From positions 1 through 35,513 of the forward strand of contig JAATEW010000328.1 in assembly GCA_015655535.1 (NCBI GenBank): a stretch of DNA of 35,513 nt. Direction: 5' to 3'. The position numbers and the translations under genes are program-made. Position 1 is the stretch's first letter. Every line of letters starts with the position of its first letter. Below, piece by piece: positions 18,315 to 26,479 of the stretch. The DNA is from Hyphomicrobiales bacterium. GTDB lineage: Bacteria; Pseudomonadota; Alphaproteobacteria; Rhizobiales; Beijerinckiaceae. The notes beneath the pieces are model-generated. The model searched no databases. It was given only the letters and a program-made list of their open reading frames with translations, and was not told the DNA's origin.

Positions 18315-18336
18315 TTAGGTTTTTAACGGATATCTT

Positions 18337-18846
18337 ATGATCACCGACGACATGTCAACGCGTCTCGAACAGCAGATTCCGGCGCTGCGGCGCTACGCTT
18401 TCGCGCTGCTTCGCGATCACGATGGTGCGGACGATCTTGTGCAGGATTGTCTCGAACGGGCCCTGGCGCGGTTGCATCTGCGCCGGGACGATGGAAATCT
18501 CCGGGCATGGCTTTTCACGATTTTGCGCAATCTTTACATCAATGCCCATCGCAACAGGAAGCGGCGCGGCACGCATGTTGAAATCGACGCCTTCGCGCAG
18601 AGCCTTCCAGCCGATGCGGACAATAGTCTTGAGGCCCGCGAAGCGCTTTCGGCGCTCGATCAGCTTCCGGAAGAGCAGAAATCTCTGCTTTTGCTCATCG
18701 GCGTCGAAGATTTTTCCTATGAGGAAGCAGCGCAGGCGCTCGGACTGCCCATAGGCACGATCATGTCGCGACTGTCGCGCGCGCGCCAACGCTTGCGGAC
18801 CATTATAGAAACCGGCAGGCCCGCGTTTCTCCGGAGAGTGAAATGA
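18337..18846 (+). CDS. ECF subfamily RNA polymerase sigma-70 factor
   Basis: 169 aa; LRRYAFALLRDHDGADDLVQDCLERAL (region 2) and PEEQKSLLLLIGVEDFSYEEAAQALGLPIGTIMSRLSRARQRLR (region 4). Confidence 0.96.
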   Translation: MITDDMSTRLEQQIPALRRYAFALLRDHDGADDLVQDCLERALARLHLRRDDGNLRAWLFTILRNLYINAHRNRKRRGTHVEIDAFAQSLPADADNSLEAREALSALDQLPEEQKSLLLLIGVEDFSYEEAAQALGLPIGTIMSRLSRARQRLRTIIETGRPAFLRRVK

Positions 18847-19703
18847 CTGATAGTGAAGGCCCCATCGGTCAAGCGCCGGTCGGCCGAGCCCCCATTGGCC
18901 AACCCCCCATTGGCGAAGACGACCTCCAGGCCTTCATCGACGGGCGCCTGCGGGGTACGCGTCTTTCGTTGGTCGAGGCCTATCTCGCCGCGCATCCGGA
19001 TATTGAAAAAGAGGTAGCAAAAGATCGCCGCCATCGCGAGAGCTTGCGTGCGCAATTGGAACCTAAATTCGCCGAACCGATCCCGCAGCGTTTGCGGATC
19101 GCAAGCCTGCGCGCGGCGCGTTGGGCGAAATGGAACCGACGGTTGCCGGCAACAGCCGCGGCTGTCGTGCTCTTCGCCGCCGGTGCAGGAAGCGGCTTTA
19201 TCGCAAGCAGGCTGCAATTTGACGGATCGCTTAGCACGCCCGCTCGCACGACCATGGCCGTCGCCCGCGATGCGAGCACGGCCTATAAGACATTCGTCGT
19301 CGAGGTCGTGCATCCGGTCGAAGTCAATGCCGCCAATGAAGCGCATCTGTTGCAATGGCTGTCGAAGCGGCTTGGCCGCCCCTTGAAGGCGCCCGACCTC
19401 GCGCGCTTCGGCTATCGTTTGATGGGTGGCCGCTTGCTGCCTGGCGGCAGCGGCGCCGCGGCGCAGTTCATGTATGACGATGCCAGCGGCAAGCGCCTGA
19501 CCGTCTATGTGCAAGCCGGTCAAAATGCCGAGACGGCGTTCCGCTTCAAGCAGGACGGCGATGCCTCGACCTTCGCCTGGATCGATCAGGGCTTCGGCTT
19601 CGCGGTGACGGCGATCGCCGATCGCGGCGAACTCCTGCCGATCGCCGAAGCGATCTATACCGACTTCGACGGCGACGATCCGAGCACCCCGAAGAAGAAC
19701 TGA
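18843..19703 (+). CDS. Anti-sigma factor (transmembrane)
   Basis: 286 aa; ATGA overlap with the ECF sigma gene; EDDLQAFIDGRLRGTRLSLVEAYLAAHPDIEKEV (anti-sigma N-terminal helix pattern) and one TM segment. Confidence 0.88.
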   Translation: MTDSEGPIGQAPVGRAPIGQPPIGEDDLQAFIDGRLRGTRLSLVEAYLAAHPDIEKEVAKDRRHRESLRAQLEPKFAEPIPQRLRIASLRAARWAKWNRRLPATAAAVVLFAAGAGSGFIASRLQFDGSLSTPARTTMAVARDASTAYKTFVVEVVHPVEVNAANEAHLLQWLSKRLGRPLKAPDLARFGYRLMGGRLLPGGSGAAAQFMYDDASGKRLTVYVQAGQNAETAFRFKQDGDASTFAWIDQGFGFAVTAIADRGELLPIAEAIYTDFDGDDPSTPKKN

Positions 19704-19762
19704 ACGTCCCGCGTCACCGCATTGCCGGCCTTGGCGGCAACAGGCGCTTTTAGGCCGATGCT

Positions 19763-20800
19763 CTAAGCTTCGATCACGACTTTCAGCGCGTGGGTCTTCG
19801 CGGCGTCACCGAAGGTCTCGTAGGCGTCCATGATCCGGTCGAGCTTGAAGCGATGCGTGATGAGCTGCGCCGGTTCGAGCTTATGTGAGACAACCGTCTT
19901 GAGCAGCATGGGCGTCGTCACCGTATCGACGAGCCGCGTCGTGATCGCGATATTGCGATCCCATAGGTGCTCAAGGTGCAGATCGACTTTGACGCCATGG
20001 ACGCCGACATTCGCGATAATGCCGCCGGGCGCGACGATATCTTCGCAGGTGATGAAGCTCGCCGGCACGCCGACGGCCTCGATCGCCGTATCGACGCCGC
20101 GGCCGCCGGTCAGTTTCATCACGGTCTCGACGGCCTTGCCGTCCTTATTGTTGATGATTGCCGTCGCGCCGAACCGCTTCGCGATATCGAGACGATTGTC
20201 GTCGAGATCGATCATGATGATCTCGCCCGGCGAATAAAATTGCGCGGTGAGGAGCGCCGCGAGACCGATCGGACCTGACCCTACAATGGCGACGCTCGAT
20301 CCCGGCTCAACCTTGCCGTTGAGAACGCCGCATTCGAAGCCCGTCGGCAGAATGTCGCTCAGCATCACGAGCGCCTCTTCGTCGGCGCCGGCCGGAATAT
20401 GATAGAGGCTCGTGTCGGCGAAGGGAATGCGGACATATTCCGCCTGCGTCCCATCGATCTTGTTGCCGAGAATCCAGCCACCGTTGACGCAATGCGAATA
20501 CATGCCGCGGCGGCAATAATCGCATTTGCCACAAGCCGAGATGCAGGACACGATGACGTGATCGCCTTGATGAAAAGCAGTGACGGCGGCGCCCACCTTC
20601 TCGATGACACCGACACCTTCATGGCCTAAAATGCGACCGGGTGCGCAGGTCGGCACGTCGCCCTTGAGAATGTGCAGATCCGTGCCGCAAATCGTTGTCT
20701 TGAGGATTTTGACGATCGCATCGGTCGGTTGTGCGATCTCAGGCATCGGACGCTCTTCGAGCGCTTTCTTGTTCGGTCCCTGATAGACAAGCGCCTTCAT
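19763..20800 (-). CDS. Zinc-dependent alcohol dehydrogenase family protein
   Basis: 345 aa from ATG 20800 (MKALVYQGPNKKALEERP); CGTDLHILKGDVP, GHEGVGVIEKVG, CGKCDYCRRGMYSHC, GSGPIGLAALL. SD GGAGAAG supports 20800 over the ORF-track start 20884. Confidence 0.95.
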   Translation of the reverse strand: MKALVYQGPNKKALEERPMPEIAQPTDAIVKILKTTICGTDLHILKGDVPTCAPGRILGHEGVGVIEKVGAAVTAFHQGDHVIVSCISACGKCDYCRRGMYSHCVNGGWILGNKIDGTQAEYVRIPFADTSLYHIPAGADEEALVMLSDILPTGFECGVLNGKVEPGSSVAIVGSGPIGLAALLTAQFYSPGEIIMIDLDDNRLDIAKRFGATAIINNKDGKAVETVMKLTGGRGVDTAIEAVGVPASFITCEDIVAPGGIIANVGVHGVKVDLHLEHLWDRNIAITTRLVDTVTTPMLLKTVVSHKLEPAQLITHRFKLDRIMDAYETFGDAAKTHALKVVIEA

Positions 20801-20888
20801 GATATCTTCTCCACCGATGGCCATAGCGCGTCGCGGATAACGCGTATCCTCGCCTTCCATGCGGATAATGTGCATCGGCGCCAATTCA

Positions 20889-20908
20889 ACCTTGATTCAG
20901 GTCAAGGT
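20889..20908 (-). promoter_or_regulatory. FNR/FixK-like box upstream of the Zn-ADH gene
   Basis: accTTGATTCAGGTCAAggt: perfect palindrome ACCTTGA-N6-TCAAGGT, close to consensus TTGAT-N4-ATCAA. Confidence 0.55.
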
Positions 20909-21081
20909 AACTGCGCTTCAAACAAAGATGAACCAAGCATGGCCTTCGCAAGGTGCGTGTTCAAACATTCATTCTCTGCAATTTTTCGATCATCTTTACC
21001 AATTCTCGGAGATCGGCCTAACAGATTGGTAATCCTCCCTCGCCTACGCTAGCGGCCTCAATTTTCATTTGGGTTGCCGCA

Positions 21082-22329
21082 ATGAATTTCATCACAATCT
21101 GCCTTTTGATCGGAGTCATGATCGGCTGTGATACAGCCTTGGCCGAAGAGTCGGGCAATACCCCCGCCACGGATGCCTCAAACCCATTCAGCGGCCCGCT
21201 GAACATCGAAGGGGCCTTTCCGAAAATCACCATTGCCGGCGAGGATCTTTCCAGTCCCTTTACCATTGCCCATTCGATGGAACAGGCGATGTATCAGAGC
21301 CTCTATTACAGCCATTACAATTTGATTTTTACGCCCGTGCATACGCCGGTTTTGAAAGACATGCCCAGTGCTTTTGATGCGCAGGGCCGTCCTTTGTGGT
21401 TCGACGGATCGAATGGCGAACAGTCACTCAAAAGATTGGTAAGCGAGCTCCTGAGCCGCGAGCAGATAGCAGACCTTGATCGCCTTCTGGACGACTGGAG
21501 CAATCCGTCTGAACGTCTCGCCGACGGCAGGCCCAAGCTCATGATGTTCAAAAAAGCACTGACTCAGGAGATGTCATCCATCCCTGATCGAAATAAGGCC
21601 TATGAACATATTCGTCAGTGGAGAGAAAAGTTCCCCCATTCACGTGCAGCCGCCTTAATCGAAGCCGTCTACTGGGTGCAATATGCGTGGACCGCGAGGG
21701 GGAGTGGTTATAGCGACACTGTTACATCAGAAGGGTGGGATCTCTTTGGGGAAAGGCTTAGAAAAGCCGAAGCTGTCCTTATTGAGAGCGAACCCTACGC
21801 TGCAAGCAGCGCCTTGTGGGGCAATATCTACCTCGATGTCGGCAATAACCTTGGCTGGCCGAAGGCGAGGCTTTTGACGTTCTTTCGAGATCAAGCGGGA
21901 AAGTACAAAGATTTCGATCCTCTTTATTCCACAACATTCATTTATCTCCAGCCGAAGTGGGGAGGAAGTTGGAAGCTTGTCGACTCCCTTGTCACAGAAG
22001 CCGTCAAAGACAGGTATCAGCTGGATGCCAATGCAATGTACGCACAGCTCTATTGGCGATTGGCTCAAAACCAACATTTACAGGCCGATCTCTCAGAGAG
22101 CTCGGCCGATTGGGACAAAATGAAACGTGGATTTGAAGACCTGATGCGTCTTTACCCACACAGTGCTTTCAATCTCAATAATTTCGCGGCGGCTGCGTGC
22201 GTAATGGGCGACAAGGAAACCTTCCAAAGCCTGAGATTTCAAATTGGCAAGTATGTTACGCCGGAGTCATGGCCCGATAATTATTCGCCCGATTTATGTG
22301 AGCATAAATTCGCAACCCAACCCTTGTGA
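21082..22329 (+). CDS. Exported DUF4034-like protein
   Basis: 415 aa; signal peptide MNFITICLLIGVMIGCDTALAEE; TPR-like helical region and YLQPKWGGSWKLVDSL reminiscent of DUF4034. Appears less GC-rich than its neighbours. Confidence 0.6.
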   Translation: MNFITICLLIGVMIGCDTALAEESGNTPATDASNPFSGPLNIEGAFPKITIAGEDLSSPFTIAHSMEQAMYQSLYYSHYNLIFTPVHTPVLKDMPSAFDAQGRPLWFDGSNGEQSLKRLVSELLSREQIADLDRLLDDWSNPSERLADGRPKLMMFKKALTQEMSSIPDRNKAYEHIRQWREKFPHSRAAALIEAVYWVQYAWTARGSGYSDTVTSEGWDLFGERLRKAEAVLIESEPYAASSALWGNIYLDVGNNLGWPKARLLTFFRDQAGKYKDFDPLYSTTFIYLQPKWGGSWKLVDSLVTEAVKDRYQLDANAMYAQLYWRLAQNQHLQADLSESSADWDKMKRGFEDLMRLYPHSAFNLNNFAAAACVMGDKETFQSLRFQIGKYVTPESWPDNYSPDLCEHKFATQPL

Positions 22330-22344
22330 CAAAGGCTCCGCCGC

Positions 22345-22449
22345 CCCTCGCCCTTCGAAGCCGCTTTCAGCGGCTCCTTAGGGTGAGGGCTAGGTGGCTA
22401 GAAACCCTCATGCTGAGGTCCGAGCGAAGCGAGCCTCGAAGCACGAGGG
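22345..22449. repeat. REP-like palindromic elements (second locus)
   Basis: ccctcgcccttcgaagccgctttcagcggctccttagggtgaggg and ccctcatgctgaggtccgagcgaagcgagcctcgaagcacgaggg; same family as 15449-15567. Confidence 0.8.
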
Positions 22450-22552
22450 TTTCTCCTTCGGTTGGAGCATCACACTTCGCCATTCATCCAACGGCGGACA
22501 TTTTCGGCGAGGCGGCAAGAGATGAATGGATAGGTCAGAACGGCTCGCGCGG

Positions 22553-23329
22553 TCACTCCCCCTCATCATCATCCTCAACCAACACCCCATCGCCATAATC
22601 CACCTGCGTCAGATAAAGCCCCTCGGGCGGCGCGACAGGCCCGCAACGGCGGCGGTCATGGGCATCGAGCGCCGCTTTCATATCGCGCGCTTTCCATTTG
22701 CCGGAGCCGACATTTTCAAGCGAGCCGACCATGGAGCGCACCTGCCGGTGCAGGAAAGACCGCGCGCTCAGACGAAATTGGATCTCCTCGCCATATTTCG
22801 ACACGTCGAAGCGCTCCAGCGTGCGCACAGGGCTCACAGCCTGACATTGCGAGTCACGGAATGTCGAGAAATCATGCTCGCCCAAGAGAAGTTGCGCGGC
22901 CTCGTGCATGGCCTCTGCATTTATTTTGCGTTTCAAATGCCAGGCACGGCCAGCCTCGACGGTCAAAGGCGCGCGGCGATTGACGATGCGATAAAGATAA
23001 TGCCGGCGGATCGCCGAGAAGCGCGCGTCGAATGTGTCCAGCACTTCTTCGGCGGAAAGAATGGCGATCGGGTTCGGCCGCATATGCGCGTTCAGCGCCT
23101 CGCGCAAGACATCCACGCGCCATGCGCGCGACAGATCAGCATGCACAACCTGCCCCAGCGCATGAACGCCCGTATCGGTACGACCCGCGCCGCGCAAGCG
23201 GATGTCTTCGCCGGTGAGCGCTAGGAATGCCGCTTCCATCACCTCCTGCACCGACAGGCCGTTCTTCTGCGTCTGCCAGCCGACAAAGGGCGTGCCATCA
23301 TATTCGACGATGAATTTATAGCGGGGCAT
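22553..23329 (-). CDS. truA: tRNA pseudouridine(38-40) synthase TruA
   Basis: 258 aa; [34 protein letters not shown] ... [19 protein letters not shown] ... [19 protein letters not shown]. Confidence 0.97.
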   Translation of the reverse strand: MPRYKFIVEYDGTPFVGWQTQKNGLSVQEVMEAAFLALTGEDIRLRGAGRTDTGVHALGQVVHADLSRAWRVDVLREALNAHMRPNPIAILSAEEVLDTFDARFSAIRRHYLYRIVNRRAPLTVEAGRAWHLKRKINAEAMHEAAQLLLGEHDFSTFRDSQCQAVSPVRTLERFDVSKYGEEIQFRLSARSFLHRQVRSMVGSLENVGSGKWKARDMKAALDAHDRRRCGPVAPPEGLYLTQVDYGDGVLVEDDDEGE

Positions 23330-23353
23330 CGTTAAGAGCTCGTCATGCGCGGG

Positions 23354-23701
23354 CTAGGGCAGCCCCGTCTCTGCCTCGCATGTCGCTCCGCTTGCATGGA
23401 TGAGGAGTACGTCTCGGTCGGCGAACACGAAGCGATAGTTTCCGTTAGTTTCTGGCAGCACCTCGCTAATCCAACCACCGACCGCTTCCTCTAGATTTCC
23501 TTTGACGATTGTTACCGAAACGAAAGTTAAACCAACGGGACACTTCTCACCTTCGGGCTTGCTTAAACCCCTTTCATTGACCCATTCATCATCGATTTTG
23601 ATTTCTACGTCGCCTGCTAGAAGGTGTGCGAAAGTCACCTTTGCATCGTGTAGATTACCACGATCAAAGAACCACTTGTCATCAATAGCTACAACACTCA
23701 T
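23354..23701 (-). CDS. Hypothetical protein between truA and fmt
   Basis: 115 aa ORF collinear with fmt and truA; no family recognised; locally lower GC. Confidence 0.5.
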   Translation of the reverse strand: MSVVAIDDKWFFDRGNLHDAKVTFAHLLAGDVEIKIDDEWVNERGLSKPEGEKCPVGLTFVSVTIVKGNLEEAVGGWISEVLPETNGNYRFVFADRDVLLIHASGATCEAETGLP

Positions 23702-23752
23702 CGTACGTTTCCGAAATTTCTATAAGTATATTTCAAACCCTTTTAAAAATAC

Positions 23753-24694
23753 TCATTTAAGCGCCATCCCCGCCGCAACCTTCGTGCCGCGCAGAAAATC
23801 CTGGGCTGACATCGGCGCTTTGCCGGAGCGCTGCACTTCGATCAAACGCACCGCGCCGGTGCCGCAGGCAATGGTCAGAGCGCCGTCGAGCGCGGTCCCG
23901 GACGCGCCAAGTCGCGCTCCTTGCCCTTCGGCGAGCGTGCTGCGCAGGACTTTCACCCGCTCCACACCCTTGCCGAAATCGGCCTCGAAAAAAGCGCCCG
24001 GAAAAGGCGAAAGCCCGCGAACGATATTGTGAACCTCATGCGCTGGTTTGGTCCAATCGATGCGGGCTTCGGCCTTGTCGATCTTATGAGCGTAAGTCAC
24101 GCCTTCTTCGGCTTGCGGCGTGAAGGTGAGCTTATTCTCCGGCAAAGCCGAAAGCGCATCTACCATCAGCTCCGCGCCCAACGGCGACAATTGATCGTGC
24201 AGCTCACCCGCCGTCATGTCAGGCGCGATTGGAATGCGTGCAGTCATACCCACAGGCCCCGTGTCTAGCCCCTCTTCCATGCGCATTACCATGACGCCTG
24301 TCTCGCTATCGCCCGCCATGATGGCCCGCTGGATCGGCGCCGCGCCACGCCAACGCGGCAAAAGCGAGCCATGAAGATTGAGGCAGCCTTTCGCAGGCGC
24401 GTCGAGAATGGGTTTCGGCAGGATCAAGCCATAGGCGACGACGACCGCGACATCGGCCGCATGGCTCGCGAAAAGCGTGGCTTCTTCCTCCGTGCGCAAG
24501 GTCTTCGGCGAGAAAACCTTGAGCCCGTGTTTTTCGGCGCAAACCTGCACAGGCGAGGGCGTCAGATCGAGCCCTCGCCTGCCGCCGGGTTTCGGCGCAC
24601 GCGTATAGACGGCCACGACCTCATGCTCGGCAGCGATGATGGCTTCAAGCACCGGCACCGAAAAATCCGGCGTACCCATGAAGATGATGCGCAA
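23753..24694 (-). CDS. fmt: Methionyl-tRNA formyltransferase
   Basis: 313 aa; [19 protein letters not shown] ... [42 protein letters not shown]. Confidence 0.97.
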   Translation of the reverse strand: MRIIFMGTPDFSVPVLEAIIAAEHEVVAVYTRAPKPGGRRGLDLTPSPVQVCAEKHGLKVFSPKTLRTEEEATLFASHAADVAVVVAYGLILPKPILDAPAKGCLNLHGSLLPRWRGAAPIQRAIMAGDSETGVMVMRMEEGLDTGPVGMTARIPIAPDMTAGELHDQLSPLGAELMVDALSALPENKLTFTPQAEEGVTYAHKIDKAEARIDWTKPAHEVHNIVRGLSPFPGAFFEADFGKGVERVKVLRSTLAEGQGARLGASGTALDGALTIACGTGAVRLIEVQRSGKAPMSAQDFLRGTKVAAGMALK

Positions 24695-24731
24695 AGGAAG
24701 CCTATTAAGGTCAGGACGCCATCAATGGGCC

Positions 24732-24818
24732 GTCATTGCGAGGAGCGGAGCGACAAAGCAATCCATGCTTCCACCCGAAGGATTGGCTCTGGATTGCTTC
24801 GCTTCGCTCGCAATGACG
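24732..24818. repeat. Palindromic repeat (left flank of the Cys-rich ORF)
   Basis: gtcattgcgaggagcggagcgacaaagcaatcca ... tggattgcttcgcttcgctcgcaatgac. Confidence 0.8.
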
Positions 24819-24826
24819 AAACGTTT

Positions 24827-25243
24827 TCATCTTATAAACGGTTCGGCGCTTTCCGGCAGCCACGCCGCGCGCCAGATGGCCCGCGCTTGTTCGATCTCGG
24901 CTTGCGGCCGCGACTGCGTAGCATCCATGACTCGGGCGCGCACGGCTTCGTCAACCAATTCGTCATGGCCTTGCGCGTCGCAGCCGGCACCGGCCGCGCA
25001 GAGAAGCGCGGCAGCTTCGCTGACCGCAACCGTTCCGTAGACGGATGCCGGAACCGGAGCGAAACGCGAGGGCGTGAGGATCAACCCGCAGCCGAAGCCG
25101 CTCTCCAATTCGGCGAGCGCCGGACATGGGCCGGGGCGCGGCCCAAAGACCTTTTTCGCAAGGCCGCACAATTCATCCTGGCAGCATCGCCCGCAGGCAT
25201 TGCAAGGCTGCCCATAGGTTGGCTTATCAAGCATACCGAGCAA
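24827..25243 (-). CDS. Small Cys-rich protein, CxxCGxCC motif (YkgJ/UPF0153-like metal or Fe-S binding candidate)
   Basis: 138 aa; QPCNACGRCCQDELCGLAKKVFGPRPGPCPALAELESGFGCG. Confidence 0.6.
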   Translation of the reverse strand: MLGMLDKPTYGQPCNACGRCCQDELCGLAKKVFGPRPGPCPALAELESGFGCGLILTPSRFAPVPASVYGTVAVSEAAALLCAAGAGCDAQGHDELVDEAVRARVMDATQSRPQAEIEQARAIWRAAWLPESAEPFIR

Positions 25244-25266
25244 GCCTCGTCATTGATGAAGGCGAT

Positions 25267-25345
25267 CGTCATTGCGAGCGAAGCGAAGCAATCCAGCCTA
25301 ACCAATCGAGCCGATACGTGGATTGCTTCGCTTCGCTCGCAATGA
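25267..25345. repeat. Perfect 28-bp inverted repeat with 23-nt spacer
   Basis: gtcattgcgagcgaagcgaagcaatcca (25267-25294) and its exact reverse complement tggattgcttcgcttcgctcgcaatgac (25318-25345). Confidence 0.9.
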
Positions 25346-25369
25346 CGGCTCAACGGTTAATCTTAGACC

Positions 25370-25942
25370 CTAGGCCGCAGGCATGTCCTTGGGAAGGCCG
25401 GACTTCTTCTCCGGCTTCTCGGATCCGTCGCGCTTCGCCGCTTTCTGGAATTTCTTGATGACGCGATCGCGCTTCAGCTTCGAAATATGATCGATGAAGA
25501 GCACGCCGTTCAGATGATCGATCTCATGCTGGAGGCAGGTTGCGAGAATGCCATCCGCCTCGATCTCTTGATGCTTGTTGTCGCGGTCGAGATAGCCGAC
25601 GCGCACGCGCGCCGGACGAATCACCTCTTCATAATATTCCGGGATGGAGAGACAGCCCTCTTCATAAGAGGACGTCTCTTCCGAGGCCCAGAGAATTTCA
25701 GGATTGGCGAAGACCATCGGGTCTGCCGAGGCAGAATCGTCCTTGCGCTTGGCGACGTCGATCACGATGATGCGTTTGGGGATGGCGATCTGCGCCGCCG
25801 CGAGGCCTATGCCCGGCGCGTCATACATCGTCTCCAACATATCGGTCATGAGCGCCCGGACAGCGGAATCGACCTCGGGGACGGGCTCGCATACGTTGCG
25901 AAGCCGTGGATCTGGAAGGGTGATGATCGTGCGTAGTGCCAT
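25370..25942 (-). CDS. def: Peptide deformylase
   Basis: 190 aa; [38 protein letters not shown]. Confidence 0.97.
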   Translation of the reverse strand: MALRTIITLPDPRLRNVCEPVPEVDSAVRALMTDMLETMYDAPGIGLAAAQIAIPKRIIVIDVAKRKDDSASADPMVFANPEILWASEETSSYEEGCLSIPEYYEEVIRPARVRVGYLDRDNKHQEIEADGILATCLQHEIDHLNGVLFIDHISKLKRDRVIKKFQKAAKRDGSEKPEKKSGLPKDMPAA

Positions 25943-25974
25943 GGCCTACGAAATAATCATCAATGCGCTTGAGG

Positions 25975-26379
25975 TCAATTTCCTTGGAGATTGTCCGGCC
26001 CGAAAGCCTCGGGCAGCAGCGCGCCGAGCGTGAATGTCGCCCGGATACCTTCTGACCCAGCCGCATAAATTTTGGCATCCGGCCCAGCGAATTCCCGGAT
26101 TCGCTGGCGGCAGGCCCCGCAGGGCGTCACCAAAGCCGGCCCATCGCCCAAAACCAGGATTTCAGCGATTTGGCGCTCGCCCGACGCGATCATGGCCGAG
26201 ATTGCGCTGGCTTCGGCGCAAATGCCCACCGGATAGGCCGCATTCTCGACATTGGTACCGGAAAAGATCGCGCCCGACGGCGTCACCAGAGCCGCGCCGA
26301 CCGCAAAACCCGAATAAGGCGCATAGGCGTGGCGCCGCACGGCGCTGGCCGCCTCGAACAGAGCTTGAACCTTGTCCAT
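25975..26379 (-). CDS. cdd: Cytidine deaminase
   Basis: 134 aa; AYAPYSGFAVGAALVTPSGAIFSGTNVENAAYPVGICAEASAI and PCGACRQRIREF zinc-binding motifs. Confidence 0.96.
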   Translation of the reverse strand: MDKVQALFEAASAVRRHAYAPYSGFAVGAALVTPSGAIFSGTNVENAAYPVGICAEASAISAMIASGERQIAEILVLGDGPALVTPCGACRQRIREFAGPDAKIYAAGSEGIRATFTLGALLPEAFGPDNLQGN

Positions 26380-26479
26380 GCGTCCTCTACTTCGGGTACT
26401 GGCCTTCGGGCTGGAACTTGCTGCTCTATCCCTCTAGAACCAGCGGCAAAAGCGACAATCTCCGCTTCCCAATAGGATC

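Noticed and set aside
24371-25345. 324-aa plus-strand ORF
   Set aside because: Runs antisense through fmt, the repeats and the Cys-rich ORF; no coherent domain.
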